The notes under the pieces: generated by a model
Database searches by the model: none
What the model was told of the DNA's origin: nothing
The model's input: only the letters and a program-made list of their open reading frames with translations
Program-made: the position numbers and the translations under genes
NCBI GenBank assembly: GCA_051011595.1
Contig: JBPCTQ010000370.1
Location: 1-32,951 of the forward strand
DNA: 32,951 nucleotides
Source of the DNA: JAOUEE01 sp051011595
Lineage (GTDB): Bacteria > Actinomycetota > Acidimicrobiia > Acidimicrobiales > SHLQ01
Direction: 5' to 3'
Part shown: piece after piece, positions 1 to 7,153 of the stretch
Layout of the letters: each line of letters opens with the position of its first letter
How positions within the stretch are numbered: the stretch's first letter is position 1

Positions 1-37
1 GTAGTGCAGCGCCACGCAGAGTGTGTCGCTCCACTAC
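1..37. terminator. Imperfect stem-loop downstream of the P450 gene, possible terminator
   Basis: Bases 1-6 pair with 32-37, 8-11 with 27-30 and 13-15 with 23-25. This gives 13 base pairs interrupted only by two single mismatches (7/31 and 12/26) around a 7-base loop. It lies 35 bases past the stop of the leftward P450 gene, where a terminator would be expected. A U-tract for that direction would fall outside the window, so intrinsic termination cannot be confirmed. Confidence 0.4.
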
Positions 38-71
38 CAGAACACATGGTTTTGCAGAGGCTTCGGTTGGA

Positions 72-1307
72 TCAGGTGGGGTCGGGGTCGGACTCCACGT
101 CGGACTCGGGGTCGAACTCGAGATGCAGGTGTTCGAGGGCTCGCAACACGAAACCGGGGTGGTGGGTGAAACGGTTGTGGTCGGCCAGGCGCAGGTTGGC
201 CAGTCGGGCCAGCAGCGCCTCCAGCGCCATACGTTGTTCGAGACGGCTGAGCCCGGACCCCGGGCACGAGTGTTCACCCAGCGAGAACGCCATGTGGCGC
301 CTCCCGTTGGATCGTTCGAGGTCGATCTCGGCCGGGCAGGCGAACATACGCTCGTCGCGGTTGGCCGCCGCATACCGAATGTGCACCACTGAACCGGCCG
401 GGATGGTCACCCCGTGCCGCTCGACGTCGGTGGCCACCTGCCGGAACAACCCCTGTGTCGGCGATTCGAGCCGCATCGCCTCCTCGACGAACACGGGAAC
501 GAGCTCGGGATCGGCCCGGATCCGTTCGTAGAGACCCGGCTCCCGCAACAGCAGCCACATCGCCGACGCAATGGCGAAGGTGGTGGTCTCGTTCCCCCCG
601 ATGTAGAGGTGATCGACCATGGTGATGATCTCGTGGTCGGTGAGCGGCCGTTCGCCGTTGAACCGAGCCTGGGTCAACCCGGTGAGCACGTCGTCACCCG
701 GGTCGGCCCGCTTCTGCTGGATGTGGTCGTTGATGTAGTGCTGGAACTCCACGACCTGCTCGGCCACCCAGACCTCCTGGTCCTCGCTGAGGCCACCGCT
801 GAACGGCAGCACCCACGCCTCCGACCAGGCCTTGAGCCGGGGTATGTCCTCGGCCGGGAAACCGAGGATGCGGGTGATCATGCGGACCGGGAGAGGCATG
901 GCGAACTGTCCGACCAGTTCGACCCGGCCGACGTCGGCGAAGTCGTCGATGAGCTCGGTCACCACCGTGTCGATCTCGGGCCGCCACCGTTCGGCGCCGT
1001 CGCCGTTGAACGAACCGTCGACCAACGACCGGTACCACCGGTGTTCGGGCGGATTCACCGACAGCGGCGTGAGACGGGCCCATCCCCGTTGTTCGTAGAC
1101 CTCGGCCGCACGGCGATGACGGGTGGTGCTCCCGCCGGTGGGAAACAGATCCTGATGACGGAGCACCCACAGCACATCTTCGTACCGGGTCAGGACATAC
1201 AGACCCGTGCCGGGCACCCGATACACCGGCGCCTCGTCGCGAAGCACCTGGTAGGTGGGAAACCAGTCCTCCTGGGTCGCAGGGTCGTACAGATCGACGT
1301 CAACCAT
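72..1307 (-). CDS. Cytochrome P450
   Basis: A soluble bacterial-type cytochrome P450 monooxygenase of 411 residues, which is normal for the family. Visible landmarks are the I-helix oxygen-activation segment GGNETTT (about 237-243), the K-helix ExxR (E276 to R279) and the heme loop FSLGEHSCPG (341-350), with Cys348 as the heme thiolate ligand. The C-terminal tail is acidic. ATG at 1307 is chosen; an in-frame TTG at 1313 would add two residues. A TAGTTT box lies 9 bases upstream (1317-1322), so the transcript may be nearly leaderless. No ferredoxin or ferredoxin reductase gene is nearby, so electrons must come from partners encoded elsewhere. The gene diverges from the ABM monooxygenase with 28 bases between starts. 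Family assignment is firm; the substrate is unknown. Confidence 0.95.
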   Translation of the reverse strand: MVDVDLYDPATQEDWFPTYQVLRDEAPVYRVPGTGLYVLTRYEDVLWVLRHQDLFPTGGSTTRHRRAAEVYEQRGWARLTPLSVNPPEHRWYRSLVDGSFNGDGAERWRPEIDTVVTELIDDFADVGRVELVGQFAMPLPVRMITRILGFPAEDIPRLKAWSEAWVLPFSGGLSEDQEVWVAEQVVEFQHYINDHIQQKRADPGDDVLTGLTQARFNGERPLTDHEIITMVDHLYIGGNETTTFAIASAMWLLLREPGLYERIRADPELVPVFVEEAMRLESPTQGLFRQVATDVERHGVTIPAGSVVHIRYAAANRDERMFACPAEIDLERSNGRRHMAFSLGEHSCPGSGLSRLEQRMALEALLARLANLRLADHNRFTHHPGFVLRALEHLHLEFDPESDVESDPDPT

Positions 1308-1316
1308 CGCCAACCG

Positions 1317-1326
1317 AAACTAACGT
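1317..1326. promoter_or_regulatory. Back-to-back -10 boxes between P450 and ABM genes
   Basis: The stretch AAACTAACGT contains TAACGT on the plus strand (1321-1326, 9 bases before the ATG at 1336) and TAGTTT on the minus strand (1322-1317, 9 bases before the ATG at 1307). Both fit the actinobacterial TANNNT -10 pattern, and the spacing would place transcription starts within a few bases of each ATG. There is no room for a conventional Shine-Dalgarno sequence on either side. The call rests on pattern and position only. Confidence 0.4.
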
Positions 1327-1335
1327 CGATTGCCC

Positions 1336-1752
1336 ATGGCCACGATTCTCGCCCACATCCAGGTCCACCCCGGCGCCGAAGCCCGCTTCGAAGCGATCGC
1401 GGCGAGGCTCTACGAAGCCACCCACGAACAGGAGACCGGGGTAGGCCAGTACCAGTACTGGCGGGGCCGCCGACCCGGGTTCTACTACGCGCTGTTGGCC
1501 TTCGATGATCACCGAGCCTTCATCGCCCACCAGGCCAGTGCCCACCACGAGGCCGCGACACCCGAGTTGGGTGAGGTGATCGCCGAGATGCGCCTCGAGT
1601 GGGTCGACCCAGTACCAGGAGCGTCGCCCCTCGGACCCACCACCCACCAAGCGGCCCCGGCGGGGGCCGACGACGATCTGGTCCGGATCACCGAGTTGTT
1701 CGCGGCCCGGGTGGCCGACTGGTGGGGCGACGTCGCCGATCAGTCGTCGTAG
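1336..1752 (+). CDS. ABM-domain (antibiotic biosynthesis monooxygenase-like) protein
   Basis: A 138-residue protein whose first 95 or so residues look like the ABM dimeric alpha-beta barrel fold: an ILAHIQVHPG opening strand, a helix with EARFEAIAARLYEATHEQE, then YQYWRGRRPGFYYALLAFDD and an A/H-rich helix. Members include cofactor-free quinol monooxygenases and heme-degrading enzymes; which applies here cannot be told. The last 40 or so residues are an extension beyond the ABM domain. ATG at 1336 is preferred to an in-frame TTG at 1330. It is divergent from the P450, and its 3' end overlaps the convergent SDR by 13 bases. A joint role with the P450 in oxidising one compound is inference. Confidence 0.8.
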   Translation: MATILAHIQVHPGAEARFEAIAARLYEATHEQETGVGQYQYWRGRRPGFYYALLAFDDHRAFIAHQASAHHEAATPELGEVIAEMRLEWVDPVPGASPLGPTTHQAAPAGADDDLVRITELFAARVADWWGDVADQSS

Positions 1753-2570
1753 CGTTCGTGGAACTCGGAGCGAGGCAGAGCGCTGATGGGGCCCTGCACG
1801 TTCTGACCGCCGTCCACGTAGAGCACCTCGCCCGTGATGAATCCCGCAGCCGGCGAGCAGAGGAAGACCACGGCGTTGGCCACATCGAGGGCCACACCCA
1901 TCCGACCCAACGGAATCCCTGACATCTTGGTGGTGATGGTGGGGTCGTAGGTGTCGTCGAAACCCTGGGTGGAGATCGGACCCGGAGCCACGCAGTTGAG
2001 GCGCACCGACGGTCCCCACTCGAACGCGACGGTACGCGTCATCTCCATCACACCGGCCCGGGCGGCGGCGGAGTGGGCCAGTCCGGGGAAACCCCGACCG
2101 GCCACCATGACGATCTGACAGATGATCCCCGCTCCCCGATCGAGCATCTTGTCGCCGAAGGCCTGGGTCATGGCCCAGGTGCCGTTGAGGTTGAGGTCGA
2201 CCACGGTCCTCCACCCGTTGGGGCTGAAATCACGGGCTCGTTGGGGGAACTGGCCACCGGCGTTGTTGACCAGGATGTCGATGTCGTCGAAGCGCTCGGC
2301 CAGTGCCACCACCGACTCCTGATCGCGCAGATCCACGAACGCGGTATCGACCTCGGCACCCAGGTCCCGGAGTCCGGTGGCCGCCTCGTCGAGCACGTCG
2401 GTGCGGCGCGCGGCCAGCACCAGGTCGGCGCCGGCTCGAGCCAGGGCCGTGGCCGTCGACAATCCCAACCCGGTACCGCCGCCGGTGACCAGCGCGGTCT
2501 GGCCCGCCATCAGGTCCGGAGCGTAAGGCGCATGGGCCGATTCGCTCGATGAGGGTTCTGGTACGGGCAC
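1740..2570 (-). CDS. SDR family oxidoreductase, PECR-like trans-2-enoyl-CoA reductase
   Basis: A 276-residue short-chain dehydrogenase/reductase. The NAD(P)-binding motif TGGGTGLG is at about 29-36 and NNAGG at 102-106. In place of the usual YxxxK it has HSAAARAG (166-173), followed by LNCVAPGPIS and a C-terminal SPAAGFITGEVLYVDGG. This combination resembles peroxisomal trans-2-enoyl-CoA reductase and the 2,4-dienoyl-CoA reductase group, which act on enoyl-CoA thioesters, usually with NADPH. GTG at 2570 is chosen because GGAG sits 5 bases upstream (2579-2576) and because the added residues APDLMAGQ match the conserved family N-terminus; the alternative is ATG at 2510. It is divergent from the Liv cassette and has a good promoter at 2617-2645. 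Acyl-CoA substrate is inferred from family resemblance. Confidence 0.88.
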   Translation of the reverse strand: MPVPEPSSSESAHAPYAPDLMAGQTALVTGGGTGLGLSTATALARAGADLVLAARRTDVLDEAATGLRDLGAEVDTAFVDLRDQESVVALAERFDDIDILVNNAGGQFPQRARDFSPNGWRTVVDLNLNGTWAMTQAFGDKMLDRGAGIICQIVMVAGRGFPGLAHSAAARAGVMEMTRTVAFEWGPSVRLNCVAPGPISTQGFDDTYDPTITTKMSGIPLGRMGVALDVANAVVFLCSPAAGFITGEVLYVDGGQNVQGPISALPRSEFHERYDD

Positions 2571-2626
2571 GGTGTCTCCGATGTGGGGTTGACGATCCGG
2601 GATGTTGTCGACCACTTCGATAATTG

Positions 2627-2636
2627 ATCGCGCGAT
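2627..2636. promoter_or_regulatory. Perfect 10-base palindrome in promoter spacer, candidate operator
   Basis: ATCGCGCGAT is a perfect inverted repeat centred between the -35 and -10 elements of the leftward SDR promoter, and it adjoins the possible rightward -10 box at 2636-2641. A repressor bound here would block both directions. No regulator gene is present in the window to pair with it. Confidence 0.4.
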
Positions 2637-2641
2637 ATGTT
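2636..2641 (+). promoter_or_regulatory. Possible -10 box of the Liv cassette
   Basis: TATGTT fits TANNNT and lies 46 bases before the ATG of the binding protein, giving a leader of about 40 bases that contains AGGGGG (2671-2676). No convincing -35 element was found at standard spacing, so this is a weak call. Confidence 0.3.
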
Positions 2642-2687
2642 TCAATGACGCCGCCACCAACGGCCAGACCAGGGGGACCACCGGGAC

Positions 2688-4091
2688 ATGCGACGCATTC
2701 GGATCAGAGCGGGCGTGATCATCTTGGCGGCAGCCGTGTTGGCCGCCGCGTGCAGCGAGACTTCGAGCACCGACGACGTGACCGGGGGCGACGACGGATC
2801 CACCACCTCCGCCAGCGAGACCACCACCGGGGGCGACGACGGTGCCACCACCACCGAAGCCGGCGACGACACCACTGCCCCACCGACGTCGGGTTCGGGC
2901 GAGGTCGACTTGGACTCCGTCGTCGGTCGCCACGCCGGTCAGGACTGGTTCCTCGGCACCGTACCCAACGCTCCCGTGGCCGCCGACGCAACGGCCGAAC
3001 CGATTCTGATCGGACTGACGAACCAGGAGAACAGCCCCGCCGGCGCCTTTCCCGAGATCCGCAACGCGGCGCTGGCCGGCGTCGAGTTCATCAACGCCGA
3101 GCTCGGCGGGGTCGGCGGTCGGCCCCTCGAGTTGTTGACCTGTGAGGCGGTGTTCGATGCAACGGTCTCGCAGAACTGTGCGCAGGAACACGTGCAGAAC
3201 GGCGTGGTGGCCCTGGTGGGTGGTATCGACGTCACCAGCAACGGCTCCATTCCCATCCTGGAAGGCAACGGTGTGCCTCAGGTGGGAGGTATTCCGGCCA
3301 ACCTCGAGGAACAGACCAGCGACCACATGTTCTTCTTCAGCGGTGGTACCGCAGGAGGTGTGGCCGCCATGTTGAGCCACGCCGCCGAACAGGGTGCCGA
3401 AAAGGCTTTCATCGCCTTCGGTGACTTCCCGTCGTTCAGTATCGCCGCCGAAGAGTACGCGGTGCCCGTGGCCGAGGACCTGGGCCTCGAGGTGCAGCTG
3501 GCTCCGTTCAACCTGCTCACCACCGACTTCTTGCCCGTGCTCACCGACGCGGCCGACAGCGGCGCCGACGCCGTCATCATCCTGGCCGCCGACACCGCGT
3601 GCGTGAACGTCATCTCCGACTTCGAGGAGCTGGTGCCCGGCGCCCAGCTCTACATGACGGGGGCCTGTGCGGCCGACGAGATCGCCGATGCGCTCGGCGA
3701 CGCCCTCGACACCGTCATTCTGAACAACGAAGGCCCCAACGGAACGACCACAGGCGGCGAGATCTACCAGGACGTGGTCGACACCTACGCCACCGAAGAA
3801 GCCGGTGGCGCCGGCACCGTCGGCTTTCGAGGGCTCATGAACCTCTGGGCCGCGCTCGACGCGATCGGGCCCGAGGCCACGTCGGCCGACATCCTCGAGT
3901 ACATGCGAGCAGCCGAAGCCCGGCCCAGCTTCTGGGGCCACCCATACACCTGCGACGGCGAACAGGTGCCCGGGCTACCAGCCCTCTGCGCGCCGCAGCA
4001 GACCCTGTTCTCCTTCATCGACAGCGACGTCGTCGACGTCAGCGGTGGCTGGATCGACACGGTGGCGATCTTCGAGCGTGCCCTCGGCTGA
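2688..4091 (+). CDS. Liv-type ABC transporter substrate-binding lipoprotein
   Basis: A 467-residue extracytoplasmic binding protein of the branched-chain amino acid (peripla_BP_6) type. The N-terminus has a short basic region, a hydrophobic segment and LAAAC with Cys22 as the likely lipidated residue; Leu is at -4 rather than the usual -3. Residues about 25-70 form a low-complexity Ser/Thr/Asp/Gly linker that would tether the receptor to the membrane. The two-lobed binding fold follows, with PILIGLTNQENSP-type first strand, VGGIDVTSN and ADAVIILAADTACVN segments. It opens the plus-strand cassette and is followed after 15 bases by the fused permease. Ligands of this family range from amino acids to aromatic and other carboxylic acids; the downstream CoA-activating enzymes favour an organic acid (inference). 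Confidence 0.93.
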   Translation: MRRIRIRAGVIILAAAVLAAACSETSSTDDVTGGDDGSTTSASETTTGGDDGATTTEAGDDTTAPPTSGSGEVDLDSVVGRHAGQDWFLGTVPNAPVAADATAEPILIGLTNQENSPAGAFPEIRNAALAGVEFINAELGGVGGRPLELLTCEAVFDATVSQNCAQEHVQNGVVALVGGIDVTSNGSIPILEGNGVPQVGGIPANLEEQTSDHMFFFSGGTAGGVAAMLSHAAEQGAEKAFIAFGDFPSFSIAAEEYAVPVAEDLGLEVQLAPFNLLTTDFLPVLTDAADSGADAVIILAADTACVNVISDFEELVPGAQLYMTGACAADEIADALGDALDTVILNNEGPNGTTTGGEIYQDVVDTYATEEAGGAGTVGFRGLMNLWAALDAIGPEATSADILEYMRAAEARPSFWGHPYTCDGEQVPGLPALCAPQQTLFSFIDSDVVDVSGGWIDTVAIFERALG

Positions 4092-4106
4092 GGCCGACCG
4101 GCGCCC

Positions 4107-6101
4107 ATGAGCCACATCAACTTCCTGCTCCAGGGGCTGGGCCTCGGCAGCGTGATCGCCGCGCTCGCCCTGGGTGTTGTGCTCACCTTCCGGGCGTCGG
4201 GTGTCGTCAACTTCGGTCATGCCGCAACCGGCATGTACATCGCCTTCGCCTACTACGAGCTGCGTAATACCGGTGAGCTGGTGCTGCCCATCCTCGGCCT
4301 CCCCGACCGGATCACGGTGGTCCCCCAGACCGAAGGAGCCGCCGAGGTCGCTCAACCCACCGAGGTCACGGCGCTGCTCATCTGTGTGGCTCTGGCTGCG
4401 GCGATCGGGGCGTTGTTGTACTTCGCCATCTTCAAATGGCTGCGAACGGCGCCAGCGCTGGGGCGGGTCATCGCCTCGGTCGGTGTGTTCATCTACTTCA
4501 TCGGCATCGCCGATTTGCGCTTCGGGAACCGGTCGGCCACCACCGGCACCATCGACGGCCCGCTCCCCAGCGACATCATCACGTGGGGCAGCCTCACCAA
4601 CCGCCAAGACATCGTCCTCACCACCATCCTCGTCGTCGCCGCCACCGTGCTGCTCAGCGCCCTGTACCGCTACACCACGTTCGGTCTGGCCACCCGAGCC
4701 GCCGCCGAGAACGAGCGAGGGGCGATCCTTCTGGGGTTGTCACCCGACTTCATCGGTGTCGTCAACTGGATGATGGCCACTGTGCTCGGAGGCCTGTCGT
4801 TGATCCTGGTGGCCGAACGGGTGTCACTCGACCCCACCACCACCAGCTTGTTGATCGTGCCCGCCCTGGCGGCGGCACTGGTGGGCGCCTTCACGTCGTT
4901 CGGTATCACCACCGCCGCCGGCCTCGGCATCGGCATGTTGATGACCGAGCTCTTCAACCTCCAGAGCGAGTGGTCATGGCTGCCCACCGACCTGGGGCTC
5001 CAGCAGGGGGTGCCGTTCGTGCTCATCCTGGTGATCATGGTGTTCCGGGGGCAGTCGATCCCCGATCGTGGCGCCATCAACCTGCGGGCCCTGCCCTTCT
5101 CCCCTCGCCCCGACCATGCCACCATCGGTTCGATCCTGGTCGGAGCAGTCGCCATCGCCGGACTGCTCACACTCGATTCGGACTGGCGGGGGGCCATCAT
5201 CGTGTCGGGCACCGCCGCGGTCTTGTCGTTGTCGGTGGTGGTGATCACCGGCTACGTCGGCCAGATCTCCCTGGCCCAATACTCCTTCGCCGGCATCTCG
5301 GCATTCATGGTGGTGCGCATCACCGAGGGCTGGGGGATCCACTTCCCCTTCACACCCATCCTGGCCGCACTGGTCGCCGTGGCCGCCGGCCTGGTGGTCG
5401 GAATCCCGGCGGTGCGGGTGCGTGGGATCAACCTGGCCATCGCCACCCTGGCCGCCGCCGTGGCCATCGAGGAGCTGATCTTCAAATGGGCCTGGTTCAC
5501 CGGTGGCCTGGTGGGGTCGCGGGTCGAACCGCCCACGCTGTTCGGCTGGGACCTGTCGGCCAACCTGCCCGGCGACTTCGAACGATGGCAGTTCGGTGTG
5601 TTGGTGGTGGTGACCGCAGTGTTGTTGTACATCGGTGTCGGCAACATGCGCCGGGCTTCCACCGGCGTGCGCTGGTTGGCGGTGCGATCCAACGAGCGGG
5701 CGGCGGCCGCGGCGGGCATCAACGTGGCCGGCACCAAACTCCAGGCCTTCGCTGTCTCGTCGTTCATCGCCGGACTGGGCGGCACCCTGATCGCCTATCG
5801 CCAACCCACGCTCTCGACCGGGTCGTTCCTGGTGGTGGCTTCGCTCATCGCCCTGGCCATCACCTATCTGTCCGGTATCACCAGCCTGTCGGGCGGCGCC
5901 CTGGCCGGCGCCCTGGCCACCGGCGGCCTGCTCACGGTGGCGCTCGAACGAGGCAGCGAGGGATCGTCGGAGTATCAGTTCGCGGTGAACGGCTTGTTGT
6001 TGATCTTCGCCGCCGTCGTGTATCCCTCGGGCATCACCGGTGCCATCCGCAACCTCATCGCCCGACGCCGTCAGACCCGCTCGCCCGAGCCGGCGCTGTA
6101 G
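4107..6101 (+). CDS. Fused LivH-LivM branched-chain ABC permease
   Basis: A 664-residue membrane protein that joins two permease subunits usually encoded separately. The first half (about 1-315) is LivH-like, with TFRASGVVNFGHAATGMY near the start and the ATPase-coupling loop RAAAENERGAILLGLSP at about 197-213. A linker of about 30 residues follows. The second half (about 345-655) is LivM-like, with TGYVGQISLAQYSF (381-394) and a second coupling loop RSNERAAAAAGIN. It would form the whole membrane channel for the binding protein at 2688 and the ATPases at 8773 and 9578. There is no frameshift or internal stop at the junction, so the fusion looks genuine. The ATG at 4107 has no strong ribosome site and probably depends on coupling to the upstream gene. 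Confidence 0.93.
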   Translation: MSHINFLLQGLGLGSVIAALALGVVLTFRASGVVNFGHAATGMYIAFAYYELRNTGELVLPILGLPDRITVVPQTEGAAEVAQPTEVTALLICVALAAAIGALLYFAIFKWLRTAPALGRVIASVGVFIYFIGIADLRFGNRSATTGTIDGPLPSDIITWGSLTNRQDIVLTTILVVAATVLLSALYRYTTFGLATRAAAENERGAILLGLSPDFIGVVNWMMATVLGGLSLILVAERVSLDPTTTSLLIVPALAAALVGAFTSFGITTAAGLGIGMLMTELFNLQSEWSWLPTDLGLQQGVPFVLILVIMVFRGQSIPDRGAINLRALPFSPRPDHATIGSILVGAVAIAGLLTLDSDWRGAIIVSGTAAVLSLSVVVITGYVGQISLAQYSFAGISAFMVVRITEGWGIHFPFTPILAALVAVAAGLVVGIPAVRVRGINLAIATLAAAVAIEELIFKWAWFTGGLVGSRVEPPTLFGWDLSANLPGDFERWQFGVLVVVTAVLLYIGVGNMRRASTGVRWLAVRSNERAAAAAGINVAGTKLQAFAVSSFIAGLGGTLIAYRQPTLSTGSFLVVASLIALAITYLSGITSLSGGALAGALATGGLLTVALERGSEGSSEYQFAVNGLLLIFAAVVYPSGITGAIRNLIARRRQTRSPEPAL

Positions 6102-6116
6102 CAACACCCGCCACCC

Positions 6117-6122
6117 AAGGAG
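6117..6122 (+). promoter_or_regulatory. Strong ribosome binding site deciding the LLM start
   Basis: AAGGAG stands 7 bases before the ATG at 6130. It is the best Shine-Dalgarno match in the cassette and rules out the longer reading frame that starts inside the permease gene. Confidence 0.7.
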
Positions 6123-6129
6123 CACACCC

Positions 6130-7152
6130 ATGAAGGTCGACGGAGGCCTCGGCACCCAAGACATCCGGAAGGCGGCCGCCGCCGCACGTATGAACGAAGA
6201 CGCCGGCTACGACGGCCTCTGGACCGCGGAGACGGCCCACGACCCGTTCCTACCGCTGGCCGTGGCCGCAGCCGCCACCGACCGAGTCGAGCTGGGCACA
6301 AGCATCGCGGTCGCGTTCGCTCGCAATCCGATGCTGTTGGCCAACACCTCCTGGGACCTCCAGTACCTGAGCGGCGGCCGGTTCATCCTGGGCCTCGGCA
6401 GCCAGATCAAACCGCACATCACCAAACGGTTCTCCATGGAGTGGTCGAAACCGGCCGCCCGCATGCGCGAGATGGTGTCGGCGATCCGGGCGATCTGGGA
6501 CTGCTGGCTCAACGGAACCAAACTCGATTTCCGCGGCGACTTCTACACCCACACACTCATGACCCCGTTCTTCACGCCGCCGGCCGGCCAGCTGGCCGAG
6601 ACCGGGGTGCCCAAGATCTACCTGGCCGGGGTCGGCGAGCTGATGACCGAAGTGGCCGGCGAAGTGTGCGACGGTTTCGTCTGTCACGGGTTCACCACCG
6701 AGCGCTACCTGCGCGAGGTCACCATCCCCGCCCTCGAACGTGGTCGTGCCAAGGCGGGCAAGTCCATGGAGGGTTTCGACATCGTCGGACCGTCCTTCGT
6801 GGTCACCGGCTCCAACGAAGAAGAGATCGAGGCGGCCAAGGCCGGTACCCGACAGCAGATCGCGTTCTACGGTTCGACACCGTCGTACAAGGGAGTGCTC
6901 GATCTGCACGGTTGGGGCGAGCTCCAGGGTGAGCTCAACCATCTGTCCAAGGAGGGCAAATGGGTCGAGATGGGTGATGCCGTCACCGACGAGATCCTCC
7001 ACACCTTCGCCGTGGTCGCCGAACCCGAAGGCATCGGCCCCGAGCTCTCGACTCGCTACGGCGACATCATCAACCGCATCAGCTTCTATGCGCCCTACGC
7101 CAGCGATCCCGACCGTTGGCAACCGGTGATGGAAGCGCTCAAGAGCGCCTGA
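6130..7152 (+). CDS. LLM class F420-dependent oxidoreductase (TIGR03617-like)
   Basis: A 340-residue luciferase-like monooxygenase fold protein, a TIM barrel that in actinobacteria typically uses coenzyme F420. Typical segments are ELGTSIAVAFARNPMLLA, GGRFILGLGSQIKPHI, AIRAIWDCW, GDFYTHTLMTPFF and the region around ADGFVCHGF-like CDGFVCHGF. It closely resembles the gene at 30844-31872, and both fit the TIGR03617 type as I remember it. The start is fixed by AAGGAG at 6117-6122. It sits between the permease and an acyl-CoA ligase that begins one base after its stop, so it is probably co-transcribed. Whether the redox step acts on the imported compound or its CoA ester is unknown. The cofactor is inferred from family, not from a diagnostic residue. 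Confidence 0.9.
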   Translation: MKVDGGLGTQDIRKAAAAARMNEDAGYDGLWTAETAHDPFLPLAVAAAATDRVELGTSIAVAFARNPMLLANTSWDLQYLSGGRFILGLGSQIKPHITKRFSMEWSKPAARMREMVSAIRAIWDCWLNGTKLDFRGDFYTHTLMTPFFTPPAGQLAETGVPKIYLAGVGELMTEVAGEVCDGFVCHGFTTERYLREVTIPALERGRAKAGKSMEGFDIVGPSFVVTGSNEEEIEAAKAGTRQQIAFYGSTPSYKGVLDLHGWGELQGELNHLSKEGKWVEMGDAVTDEILHTFAVVAEPEGIGPELSTRYGDIINRISFYAPYASDPDRWQPVMEALKSA

Positions 7153-7153
7153 C

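Larger units (their letters stand above)
2617..2645 (-). promoter_or_regulatory. Sigma-70-type promoter for the PECR-like SDR
   Basis: On the minus strand TTGAAA (2645-2640) is followed after exactly 17 bases by TATCGA (2622-2617). This predicts a start near 2610 and a leader of about 40 bases before the GTG at 2570. It lies in a locally AT-rich patch inside an otherwise very GC-rich region. The score is good on consensus and spacing but experimentally untested. Confidence 0.55.

Noticed and set aside
1740..1752. Matching 13-base convergent overlaps at 1740-1752 and 26558-26570 as a special signal
   Set aside because: The sequences are unrelated apart from their stop codons; this is ordinary genome compaction.
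1740..2570. Loss of the YxxxK catalytic pair in the SDR as a sign of inactivity
   Set aside because: PECR-type reductases are known to carry an HSGAARAG-like segment at this place, so the change fits the family.
2571..3941. Extension of the SDR reading frame to a 733-residue minus-strand protein
   Set aside because: The extra part is antisense to the binding-protein lipoprotein and resembles no protein; long open antisense frames are common at this GC content.
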